A DNA stretch of 64,000 nt from Plantago ovata (taxonomy: Eukaryota; Streptophyta; Magnoliopsida; Lamiales; Plantaginaceae). The notes under the pieces were generated by a model, which did no database searches, was not told where the DNA came from, and worked only from the letters and a program-made list of their open reading frames with translations. The stretch is from positions 126,992,880 through 127,056,879 of the forward strand of contig CM051456.1 of NCBI GenBank assembly GCA_028274465.1, given 5' to 3'. Each line of letters begins with the position of its first letter. The first letter of the stretch is position 1. A program made the translations under genes and the position numbers. Positions 1 through 10,489 of this stretch are shown one piece after another.

Positions 1-1121
1 CAGAAACTAAACATGTAAACAACGAACAGTCAGAAACTCCAGTCTCCCATCTCTTGATACAGTACAAACCTGAATGCAAAGAAAAACGAAAATGAGGGTT
101 AACAGTTGGGAACCCACTATCCCAGCAAGAGGAGCAATAGTATACCACTTTCACAAAACAGAAAAATATAAACATGATGAGAAAACCTTTATTTGGCTAC
201 GAAACAGAGAGTGTTGTATCATACGTTGTGAACTTGTGATTTTAATGTCTATCTGGCGGTGATTAATTGTAAGTTATGTGATATGCGTCAGAGATAAGTA
301 GTAGACTTGTAACTGATGACGAAGAAGCTACTAGCATACTACTGTCTACTACTAGTTGATTTTATCTCAGATCATTAAAAGTTCAGACAAAAGCAAAGAC
401 TAAAGATAGATCCAATTTAGTACCGTACATTAGTTCCTTCACTTCATTTCAATGAAGTCAAATAACTATCCTGCACTCAAGTTTAACCTTTGCAACAATA
501 TATATGTTATTGAGTTATAACAACAAGAATGACCTCTAATTCTTGTGGGGCTCCTTTGAAGAGGGTAGAGTTGATACTTGATACCAAAGTAGTGCGGATG
601 TTGTGGCCAATTGGACCAAGACCTTCATATTCTTCAATATCATCCTGTTTCCAGCATAAACAAAAATTAGCAGAGCATAAGGATTCACCTACAGATAAAT
701 GCGATAGCAAACACAGGAGAATCACAGAAATGATTAGGCAATTCAAAGAGAACCTCCAATCGAACTCAAAACCCTAAATTAGACAAGCATAAACAAAAAT
801 TAGCAGAGTATAAGGAGTCACCCACAGATAAATATAATTAACAATTTATAAATCTTTAATCCTAATTTGTTATTGAAGTTCCAACGACCATTTCGAGCAA
901 AAAATTCTTCACCCTTACCCACATTAAGCTTCACCAAAAAAAAATTAGGAACAGATTAACAAACTGCAATAAACAAGATGAGCTCAGAACAGTCCATGCA
1001 GATACAAAAGGATGATCATGTTTTTAAGAACTACCTTTGGTTCAGACAGAACACGGCCTTCAACTTGTATGAAGCTATTACTGATTTGAACACCAAAAAA
1101 GAACAGAGCATTGGCTCTTCA

Positions 1122-1852
1122 TCATACTATTTCATCTTTAAAGCCTGCAAAAAAAGGTATTGGTTGAGAATAGACATCTTAACATTCCCCAAATCGAAGG
1201 TGAAACCTCAACAAAACGACCAATTACGATTATAAACACGCAGCATACATTTGTTACACACTTCAAATCAAGTAAACATAGCAACACATTCTTATCCTAC
1301 AGTACAATCTCCTCATCTATCTCAACGGAACAACCAATGAGTTAAATAAAACCAGAAACAACTCAGTCACACAAACCCTACATATATGACACAGATTTGC
1401 ACACACAAACACCAACCAATTACGCCAAATTAAGCTCCAATTAGTGATAACAAATCAAAAAATCCACATTCCACAAACTCGAAAACTCCAAATCCAGAAC
1501 AAAAACCATAGAAAAGGCACCATTTGAGTACCATAAACAGAACAACGAAAACTGCAAGGCACATTTGTAATCTGGCTTACATGTAACATATATGATATGA
1601 AAAAATTTACTAAACAAAACTGATGATCAGAAGATAGTTCCATGGGAGCTTACTGATTATCACCGCATAATGATTTCCTCCAAATGTCGGAAGTTTTTCC
1701 TTGTCAGTCGGATGAATTGCGGATTTGCGGTGTGGCAGTGACATCGATCGTCGATCAGCGAGCAGATTCAAATTCGATGACGCATAAAACACACCATTAG
1801 GAACTTCGATTGATTGGATTTCGTTTCTAGGGTTTCGGGCAACGGCCGCCAT
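1122..1852 (-). CDS. Possible short gene of unknown function
   Basis: I do not recognise this protein. An ATG at 1852 opens a frame with the N-terminus MAAVARNPRNEIQSIEVPNG. A good donor (gtaagc) follows 1654, and an acceptor (ttttttgcag) precedes 1144. Joined in phase, the second exon adds about seven codons and stops at 1122, giving about 73 aa. An alternative donor (gtgata) lies a few bases earlier. A further exon-like block with an acceptor before 644, reading from DDIEEYEGLG to a stop near 507, could be a later exon or 3'UTR. There is no signal peptide or membrane segment. Start and direction are plausible because the ATG lies just downstream of a promoter-like AT-rich gap shared with the divergent TH2-like gene. 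The splice model is weak. Confidence 0.33.
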
Positions 1853-2264
1853 TGTCGAATGTCCAGAGCTTTGAATTCTTCGAGAGATAAATGACCGGTC
1901 TATTACATTTACTTTATTTAATTTATGGTCAACCCCTCAAGTTATTCGTAATTACAAAATAGCCGCCGAATTTTTTCAGGGGTGTCTGTGGACCCGTGGT
2001 GATATTTTTGCAAATAACATTGTCACCTAAAGTTCCCAGAGAAAAGAGCAAAACAAAATTGTACTATTGGACTTGAAAACTTACATTAAATTGGCTTTAA
2101 TGTATATTTGGAGTCCATTATAATCAACTCAACAAATGTAAAAGAAAAAAAAAAACTGCTCTTAGTTCATCACCACCACCTTGTACAACACTATTTCATA
2201 TAATCACCCTTTTCTCCCAAAAAAAATTCAAATCCCATGCTATCGAAGAAGATGAACAATCATT

Positions 2265-4691
2265 GTGAAGAAATATGGCACAAAAAAATCAACTTGGTCT
2301 AGCTCTAGACGCCGTACCACCGCCGAGCAGGGAGGCAGATTCGTGGTAGACGATGGTGAAATCATCAGAGCACTATACTCTCCGCTAATAATCAGTATTT
2401 CAGCGGGAACTTTGGAGGAGAATAGTTACCTGAACTTGAAATCTAAGCAGCTGCAGCTTGCTACTACGTACGTAATGTTTCTTTATTTCTTAATCTGAAT
2501 CTGCGTGCGTTTTGCGTAATTTTGGAATTGCATGGATCTATCTGTTTTGATCTAAACTAAGTCTCGTAACTGGAATTGGAGATTATATTGTTTTGCATTT
2601 TGAACTGGTTATATATAGTTTTGATACTACGGGTCAGTAGATGCATGGTTTTAGATGTATTTGTTTGATCCCTATAGATTAGGAAATATCTGTGTTGAAG
2701 TTTAGAAGGTGCCTATTTATTTATTGATTAATTTGGTTTTAGATGTATTTATATGATCCGTAATCTACTGATTAGGAAATAGCTGTGTGTTCAAGTTTAC
2801 AGAGTGCCTATTTATTGATTAATTTGGTTTTCGATGTATTTATTTGATTTGGTAATCTATTGATTAGTAAATAGCTGTGTTGAAGTTTAGAGAGTGCCTA
2901 TTTATTGACATTACCTTTTCAGTTGCCGGATGTATTTGATGAAATATAAGTTTACTTGCACTCAAAAAGAAGTTGAGAGTGCCTATTTATTGATTAATTT
3001 GGTTTTCAACTTAGTGCAGTAAGTGGTATATTTAATTGATTTTGATCTTTTAATGCAGGTACAAAAGGTGCATGAGGGAAGATGCTGCTAATACTTATGC
3101 TAGAGTTTCTGATAAAATCATGAATGTATGTTTTATGTTTCCTACTCTATGCGCCACTGGTCTCATGTTACTTCTTTTTCTTCATCTGCAATGTTCTGTT
3201 TGTGTATGTCGATATGATACCTGCTGCATCCGCATCTAACTTCCATTAATTGAATGGCTCTTTGTCAGTACTTGAAGGAGTCAGGTGTTGACCTGCCCAA
3301 TGAGAGTGGGGCTACTCCAAATGATGCAACCATCAGATACATACAACTTATAGAGCTGGAATCTGCTTTAGGGACTAGTACTAGTGATGTTCTACATTCT
3401 TACACACTTGGAGCTCTAGTAGCATGGATGCGTTTGTACTTAATTCTAGGGCGTCGGACAGTGAAACCAACTGACACTACTCAGTCTCCTGTATGCAGCA
3501 CTTGGATTGATCTTTACACTTCAGAACGTTATGAGGTATAAATTGTTGTCTTTAAGAATAGTGCTCTGCAGTCTGCACTATATCACTTGCATTAAGAAAT
3601 CTTAAACTCAAAACATAATTATTTTTTTCCTTTTCCTCCAGGACTCAGTTTTGAAGTTGGAGGAAATCCTGGAAGAGTTGTGTGCGAAATTAGTTCAGAA
3701 AGATATAGGAAGACTTGAAACTCTGTGTGCCAAAATTATAAAGCTGGAAGTTGACTCACTGGTTGGCCATACACCTCAGAAAATTGCTTTTCCCAACCTC
3801 GTTGTCTTTTCAAGTTTCAAAACCTGCACGGTGTTGGATTCATCCGATATTCTGATGGCATTGGCAGCTAAGAGACAACGTGCGCCTTCTACAAGAAGTG
3901 CATGGGAACTCTACAAGAAGGAGTTTGCCGAAAGTTTTGAAGGTATATAAGATCAATATTTTAACTTTTTTGATTTTATACTTTTGCATGTTAATTGAAC
4001 TAACTTAAACCCCCTTTCTAGCTGTTCCATTGGAGAACTTAGCTGGTGAAGAAGGGATGTATAAAACTCTTACACAATTTTCAGAGTGTGTTATAAATTT
4101 AAACTTCAAAGTAACTAGTGCTGGCCTACTTAAAGGTATCAGTCACAGTGACCTACAGAAGACACGGCTAAATTTGGCTTTCCAGGAAGGATGTCTCAAT
4201 TTCTTCAAAACGATGAATGAAAATCCAAATGCCAAGATGCATATCATCTCTGATTGTTGGTCAGGAGAGCTAATAAGATCTTCTTTGGTGGTCGGAACTC
4301 TATTGAGATACATGCCAATGAATTACTATATGGTGCAAACTCAATCTCCGATGGGATGCTTTCTGGAAGGGTTGAAACATTTATGGATAAGTTGCAGAGT
4401 TTCATGAATGCCCTAAGGAATTATGACGACAAAATGACAGTACTGTTTATTGGAGACTGTGTGACTGACATACCATGCCTATTAAGGGCAAATGTCGGTA
4501 TAGTGATGGGGAATCCGTCTGAAAAACTGAAGAAATTTGGGGATCAGTTCAGCATTTCATTCGTACCACTGCTTAAAGGCGTCGTGGAGATGCATAAAGA
4601 AGGAGCATGGAGAAAAGATGGTCCAGCAGGGAGGGTACTCTACTATGCTTCTAATTGGACAGAGGTCCATGCCGTTTGTACTCAGGCCTGA
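2265..4691 (+). pseudogene. TH2-like thiamine-salvage protein (TENA_E + HAD phosphatase), degenerate
   Basis: Plant TH2 proteins fuse a TenA_E thiamine-salvage domain to a HAD domain that dephosphorylates thiamine monophosphate. Exons 2265-2467, 3059-3125, 3269-3535, 3642-3942 and 4022-4691 join in phase. The TenA part keeps YTLGALVAWMRLY and WIDLYTSERYE but lacks the block with the conserved aromatic and acidic residues that normally follows the first helix. The HAD part keeps the late GDCVTD motif, followed by CLLRANVGIVM. HAD motif I, normally DFDLTCT, reads SSFKTCT here, so the nucleophilic Asp and the second Asp are missing. Within the last exon the homologous frame shifts near 4280-4300 (from SGELIRSS to NSIEIHANE), which truncates the product at 4407. 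Intron 1 holds about 90-bp tandem repeats. Either a pseudogene or a catalytically dead paralogue with an assembly indel; family assignment is firm. Confidence 0.8.
2640..2912. repeat. About 90-bp tandem repeat, three copies
   Basis: Units beginning gatgtatttgtttgatcc (2654), gatgtatttatatgatcc (2742) and gatgtatttatttgattt (2833) repeat at 88 and 91 bp. Each runs on through a shared gtgcctatttattgatt block. A partial fourth copy lies near 2975-3010. All lie in intron 1 of the TH2-like gene. Confidence 0.85.
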
Positions 4692-5019
4692 ATTGTGAGA
4701 AATCACAATCTCTCCAATCTTCTCCTTCCCTAGCTCAGTTGATTCATACTATGACTTTTGGTTAGATCATCCCTTCGATGATCGAGTTTCTTGAGAAGAT
4801 AGCATTATTATATGCGAGCTAGCTTGTTTGGCAGACAAGGTATTAAATAATGCTATCTGCATTCCTTATTTCTTCAGCTAGTTTCTTGACATAGAAAGGT
4901 TCTATAATATTGTACTTGAGGAATTTTCGGCTGATCATCTCTGCTTTGATTCCCAGTTGTTCTACAGGTTAGTTTGACTTGTAACAAACTCTTCTGAAAA
5001 ATGTATTGCGTTCTCTGGA

Positions 5020-5310
5020 ACTACTAGTAGTATTCTCATGTAATCTCAACGGATTTGCACTTATCGGTGTGTTAGGTTGAAAATTGCCTGTTTCAATCAG
5101 TAGAAACTAACTTATGATACCCCCCCCCCCCCTCCCCAACCCCGGTACGTGCATTTTCAGAGTTTTCTATTTGAAGCAGGTCAACTTGATGTGTTGGAAA
5201 CTTGGAAAGTCTGGCCAAAGAATGAAGCTATCAATTAATGAATCTAAAGTGCATTGTAAAGTACACAGAAATTCGTGTCCCACACATTCCAACATCACTG
5301 CATGCAAGTT
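5020..5310. repeat. Diverged copy of the 3' flank of the intact CFA synthase gene
   Basis: Blocks here match 11250-11850 in order: the stretch ending tatcggtgtgttaggttgaaaattg matches that near 11290, the agttttctatttgaagcagg block matches 11390, and the gaatctaaagtgcattgtaaagtac block matches 11790. The match lacks about 300 bp present at 11460-11755. A 13-base C run (5120-5132) interrupts it. This ties the adjacent CFA exons to a duplication of the whole 3' end of the locus. Confidence 0.7.
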
Positions 5311-5395
5311 CAAATGAACCGTTAACAAGTTACTGAAAATATCACCATTTGTTTGTCCTTAACTGAGAAAGAAGCTAAAACAGATTATGGCTTAC

Positions 5396-5631
5396 CATGA
5401 CATTATCCTGTCATACTTGTAGGTGGTAGGCAGTTGGCGATAGTCGCAGAGAAGAGGCTCTATCTGATCCTGCAGACCAGCTTCGTTCACTTTCTGTTGT
5501 GCATACTCAAGTTGCTTTATCGACACGTTGACACCGGTGTAATTACAACCGGTCCGTCTCACAGTTTCAATTGCTAAACCGCCCCATTCGAGTCCAATCT
5601 CCAGAACATGGTGGTTCTTATCAATTTTAGC
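5396..5631 (-). pseudogene. Cyclopropane fatty acid synthase fragment (fused exons 17+18)
   Basis: The 236-nt block is open and reads as the SAM-binding part of CFA synthase (NHHVLEIGLEWGGLAIETV, then GCNYTGVNVS and CDYRQLPTTYKYDRIMSW). It keeps an acceptor at its start and a donor (gtaagc) after its end. Its length equals exon 17 (162) plus exon 18 (74) of the intact gene at 11853-18559, so the intron between them is missing exactly. The SAM motif GCGWG is altered to GLEWG. Exons 19-23 are absent: the fragment runs directly into the copied 3' flank. Non-functional relic of a tandem paralogue. Confidence 0.85.
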
Positions 5632-5832
5632 CTGAACCAGGAGAAAATTATAAGAACACCAGTTTGGTTCGAAAAGAAACATTAATTAATTAACCTTTTC
5701 AATAAAAGTGTGAATCTTTCAGAGCTGTTCACTCTTCATCAGGAGTCTTCAATCAGTACAACGAACTTGTGGAATTTAGTATTTTTCGTTACAATAGTAT
5801 ATAAAAGCACATCTATAACAGGAATTAGCACG
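5556..5832. repeat. 277-bp direct repeat, left copy
   Basis: This block is repeated at 10015-10292 with only three differences that I can count (two substitutions and one inserted A), so about 99% identity. It spans the start of CFA exon 17, the preceding intron and part of exon 16. Left of it the CFA relic continues into exon 18. Right of it begins the unrelated segment that contains the F-box gene. Confidence 0.93.
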
Positions 5833-6112
5833 GCCAGACGCAATTGTTGAAGAGGGAACATGAGCAAGGGGCTGAGTTTGAGTACAAAAGGAAGAGAAAC
5901 GTTTTAACCTAACCAAATCAAACCGCAAAACCAGAGATCTATTTCGGTGATATTTTTTTGGCAATTGGGTATGATACTTGCCCATCGATATGCCTGGTGA
6001 TTAGTTAGAATATTTAGAATTTGACAACTCTTGGTAATTCATTAGGATGCTTGGGATTTGACAATGTGGGAAACAAACCTAAAAAATTCATCTGAGCTAA
6101 GAAAAAAGTATA

Positions 6113-6428
6113 CTCCCTCCGTCCCACTCTAAATTACCCAGTTTGACTTTTTTCGGTCAACAATTTTCAACTTTGACTCTCGATTACTCTTAAATTATAA
6201 TGATAAAGCATTTGACGAAATCATATTATGAAAAATTTTCAACTTTGACTCTCGATTACTCTTAAATTATAATGATAAAGCATTTGACGAAATCATATTA
6301 TGAAAGTATAGAACCAAAATTTTCATAATATAATTTTATTAAATATTATATCATTATAGTTTAAGAGTAATCGGGAGTCAAAGTTGAAAACTGTTAACTG
6401 AAAAAAGTCAAACTGGGTACAGAGGGAG
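6113..6428. mobile_element. Stowaway-type MITE
   Basis: The element starts CTCCCTCCGTCC and ends in the inverted form (cagagggag), flanked by TA on both sides, as for Tc1/mariner-derived Stowaway elements. The arms are long inverted repeats (cagtttgacttttttc against gaaaaaagtcaaactg). Inside the left arm a block of about 70 bp (from tttcaactttgactctcgat) is duplicated in tandem at about 6168 and 6238. No coding capacity. Confidence 0.9.
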
Positions 6429-6448
6429 TATTAATTATACACCTACAT

Positions 6449-8422
6449 TCATTCAGCTAGCGGAGCAACATTTTTTCTCGACTCGAAGACAATCTTTGAG
6501 TTGCAAGGCAATGTTTCCAAGAGAGAAGGAATGCAACTACTAAGTTTTACTTCCTCGAGAACATTGCCATTCTTCAAAACATACTCTAACAATTTGATTT
6601 CATCTTCTTTCCCTTCAAAATCCTCAAACGTGATTGTCCTGGTGTGCAGTTCCAAGCAAATTGGTGGCTTTGGCCCTGAACTCTTGATAAAATCTTGGTA
6701 GCCACCTTGACCCTCTCCAATTCCCTACATTTAATCAATCAAGTAAATCAGAATCATCATTTATATCATATCGAAAAAAACATTTGCTAGTACTATATAG
6801 CTCATACTCTGTCTATCTAGCTTGCTAAGAATGATGAGTTGACTTTTTAAATGGTGTTTTAGAAATCTAATAGAATAAGAGGATATATAAAAAGATATTT
6901 AATATTTTTTAAAGTTGATTGTTTCAAAATGGCATATTTCTAACGTAAAATGAAACATTTTTAGCGCGCGGGGACATACAGAGATATCGAAGCAAACCTC
7001 TTGGAAGGTAAGTCTTTCAAGATTAGGTGCATTTCGTAGTAAAATTGCCAATATGGACCATCCCTTGCATCCCAAAGAACCAAGTATTAAGCAAGTCAAC
7101 TTCTCAAACACGGGAAGCGAATACATTCTCTTTTTCGAGTAGTTAACAAGAGCCTGCAACCAAGTTAAAAGATTATATAAGTATAATATGATGATGTATG
7201 TATTACGAGTTATAAGGTGGTGCAGTAAAGTGGAATTGAGTTGGAGGGAAAAAAATGAGGTGCAGCCGTGCAAGGTTCGAGTTATAAAATGCTTTAGGAG
7301 TAAAATAGTGTTGATATAGGAGTAGATATATAGTAGTAGTAGTAGTAGTAAGATACGAGAACATATATATACCTGTATAGACCAAGCAGATAGATGTAAA
7401 CTGTAGGTTGTAGAGCAAGCAATAACAAGCTCCGCTACGCTATGATCTTGATAAAAATCATCTATACTACAACAATCTCTGGCAATACGATCGAGTTGCT
7501 CGACACTCGGCTCCCCAGAATCTATGTAAGTCTCTATAAGAGAATGGAATCTGGACACACGACAGTCTCTGACACTAAAGCCACTGCACTCGAATACTTG
7601 TAGATTAGGAACATCAATCCTAAGTCTGTAGCAATGTAAAATTGACAGGTCTAATATTGTCAGCTTCTTCAGTACAGGAGAGTGGAGACGAAAATTGGCA
7701 TTCTCGCAGAGAGTACAATCGACAAGACTCAAGTCCTCCAGCAAAGGACAAGAGTTAACCACTTGTGTAAATGAATTCTCGTTGATTGTTACTTCATGAA
7801 GACTTAAGCATGAGAGATTCTGCAGGCGAACATGTTGAGGAATCCACAAGTGAATATCTCTCCCCAGTATTAAGGTCTCTAAGCTACTACTATTGCAACC
7901 ATGAATGGCCTCAAACAATTTTGGTGCAGAGTTCAGTTTATCAAACTTGTTCCTGAGGTAAAGGTGCTTAACATTTAGCTGTAATGCGGAACGAATCCAT
8001 TCAACAATGTTATCATCACCATACCCCCATGTAAAGCAAAAAATCACCGTGTCTAGAGTAGGACACGTAGGTAGGTCAGGTAAAGTCTTGTTGAACAATT
8101 TATCCACAAAATCTGCAAAATTACTAGACTTGAAGTTCCATTTGAGTTTTTTGTCATCAAATAGCATGGAGTCATTGAGTTCAAGTATAAGGGGATGATC
8201 AGGAGCTGAAAAAGGGGATAGATTTCTCCACCTGGTAGACAGAACAGAGGTGGCAACCGCATATTTTATGGGCAAATAGGAGAGAATTGTTTCCAGAATC
8301 GGGTCTGGTAAATCGCTGATCCTGTCAATACCAGCTGGAACTAATTCTGCTGCTACTGTAGGTACACTACATGTTCCTTCTTCTTCTGCTGTTGGATTGC
8401 CATTGGGCTCCATAATGAACAA
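6449..8422 (-). CDS. F-box/LRR/FBD-domain protein
   Basis: Three exons (8422-7373, 7153-6998, 6724-6449) join in phase to 493 aa. An F-box lies at about residues 33-70 (DRISDLPDPILETILSYLPI, then TSVLSTRWRNL). Leucine-rich repeats follow (LKKLTILDLSILHCYRLRI), and an FBD-like C-terminus ends the protein (KNGNVLEEVKLSSC). Proteins of this class usually bind SKP1 through the F-box and recruit substrates for SCF ubiquitin ligases; the target is unknown. A second in-frame ATG at 8413 is also possible. Intron 1 (7154-7372) is 219 nt, in frame and stop-free. The gene sits wholly inside the 4.2-kb segment bounded by the 277-bp direct repeats, in the same orientation as the surrounding CFA pieces. 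Confidence 0.88.
7331..7350. repeat. (TAG)n microsatellite
   Basis: About seven TAG units within intron 1 of the F-box gene. On the coding strand they would read as poly-Leu (CTA) if the intron were retained. Confidence 0.9.
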
Positions 8423-10014
8423 AGTTTGATATTCTAGCTTATAGAATGGCTCCCGGCAGGCAAAATATATATTGTTCTGCCTGTATATTCGCCCAAAACA
8501 GGGAAAAAGATACAGTTAAAATTAGTATAAATCGATCGGAACATAATCTAATGCAGAATAAATTTATACCTCGTGCTCAATGTTAATTAAGTGCGTGTTT
8601 GGTGAAAGAAAGTAAATAAAGAGGGGCGGAGCCAAGAAGTAAAGAAGTAAATAAACGTGTGCCTAATTACAAGGTTCAAGTTGCACCGTAACAAATTAAT
8701 GTTAAACTAATGTAACCTTGAAAAGTTGAAGAAAAATTTATTAATTATAATTGTTTCGCTTAAAATTAATTAAGTAAATACCGTATATTTCCGGTCCGGA
8801 ATCATTTAATTATATGATTTTTTATATAAAATTTATAATTGAATAAACATGCAATAGGATGGTAATAAGAAAATTATAAAAAGGAGTAGAAGAAAAAGTA
8901 AAAAGGAGATGGAAAACAAAGGAAACGGAGATGAAAAACAAGTAAAAGATGGAAATAAATAAATAAATAAGGTCCGAATCTAGAAGACAAATTGCGAAAA
9001 CAAACCCTAAAACGGGGTACAAAGGGTTTAATGTTTTAATGAAAAATTCTCATCGCCCCCGCTAATGTTTGATGAATTTTGAAGGTTTCATTATATTATA
9101 TACCGATCGAGAAATTTTCACATCTTCACTGAAGATGTAGGCAATAGCCATGCGGGGACTATAGATTATGAAAATTTTCTAACAAGGAGAGCAAATTAAA
9201 ACGAAAATAGCTAGAAAAAAGAAATATAAAAGTTAACTCACTTGATTAATTTGAAGCTGAACGCTAAGAGTTTGATGATGATGATGATGGTTTACGTGCT
9301 ATGATCGATGCGAAACTGAAGAGATAGATCGGCCGGGGAGCGAGAGACGACGACGGTACCGGGACAATAATAGTAGGGATATATATGTGTGTGTGTATAT
9401 ATATATATATGGAACAATAACAATCGATAACAATAGAGTAGGAATAGGAATATATATAATTAAAAATAGTGAAACGTGATTAGTTAGGGTTGTTAATATC
9501 TGTTAGGTTTTGTGTACGATGCGTCGATGCCTAAATAGAATTTGAATACGATGCCCATGTATAGGATTTCCTAAAATAATTAATCATAATGATTTTGCAA
9601 CCATATGAGGGAGTTAATTATAATTACTTAATTCGTGTTATTTAACGTGCTAGCTATAAGATTAAAAATTAGTCAACTGAAATTTTTTAAATTGAGATGA
9701 ACTTATATAAACTTAATAAATTAATAAATTGAACTAAACTTAATAATAATTGAATTTAAGATGAAATGAAGAGAGCCTTAGCCTTATTTCTACTTATGCA
9801 ACCAAACAAATGACTAAATAATACCACACCAGACATTTGCTTTTTTGTTCGTTTACTTAATTAGCCAATTCATGTCTTGTCCAACAACTGCTCTTGCACA
9901 CAGAGGATTAAGATATCTGAAAGGAAATCTAGGTCTTGGTTTGTGATGTTACACTAACCGAGCCTTGGCTCCGTAAGGCTCGAGCTCGGCTCGGTCGAGC
10001 CTAACTTCAAACCT
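8423..10014. other. Upstream region of the F-box gene, no further gene seen
   Basis: AT-rich DNA with a TG/TA microsatellite (about 9380-9410). The right end carries an imperfect palindrome (aggctcgagctcggctcggtcgagcct) just before the right-hand direct repeat. I see no conserved coding block; the open frames are low-complexity. Confidence 0.6.
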
Positions 10015-10292
10015 GTCTCACAGTTTCAATTGCTAAACCACCCCATTCGAGTCCAATCTCCAGAACATGGTGGTTCTTATCAATTTTAGCCTGAACCAGG
10101 AGAAAATTATAAGAACACCAGTTTGATTCGAAAAGAAACATTAATTAATTAACCTTTTCAAATAAAAGTGTGAATCTTTCAGAGCTGTTCACTCTTCATC
10201 AGGAGTCTTCAATCAGTACAACGAACTTGTGGAATTTAGTATTTTTCGTTACAATAGTATATAAAAGCACATCTATAACAGGAATTAGCACG
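10015..10292. repeat. 278-bp direct repeat, right copy
   Basis: Partner of 5556-5832. It includes the start of CFA exon 17 (10015-10090, minus strand), truncated at the repeat edge, and the intron before it. Right of the repeat the relic continues into exon 16, which the left copy lacks. Confidence 0.93.
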
Positions 10293-10359
10293 AACCTTAA
10301 ATATCGTGCCAGCAGAGTATCTCATTGTCTCATCCAGAAACAGAGAAGAGTTTTCTGCT
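10015..10359 (-). pseudogene. CFA synthase fragment (exon 16 and start of exon 17)
   Basis: After an acceptor at 10360, the minus strand reads a diverged exon 16 (SSLFLDETMRYSAGTIFK compared with SLFLDETMTYSCAIFK in the intact gene), with a one-base deletion near its start. About 85 nt unrelated to the intact exon follow, then the degraded end of exon 16 (around 10145-10205), an intron, and a truncated exon 17 ending at 10015. Together with 5396-5631 this reconstructs one paralogue, interrupted by the F-box segment. Confidence 0.75.
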
Positions 10360-10489
10360 CTAAAAACCAAATGCATATGACCATAATAGAGTGAAGAACC
10401 ATGATGTAAGCAAAGAGAGTGAAGAACCATGTACCTTCTCTTATTCAACTTGTGTGCGAATAGAGTGCACACATCAGTAACACTCCAGG

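Noticed and set aside
6899..7372. Single long frame (507 aa) read through the F-box gene
   Set aside because: It includes intron 1 and runs into intron 2. Splicing gives a normal FBD C-terminus at 6449, so the spliced model is preferred.
8822..9022. 66-aa hydrophobic minus-strand frame
   Set aside because: Phe/Leu/Ile-rich product of A/T-rich DNA, no conserved pattern.
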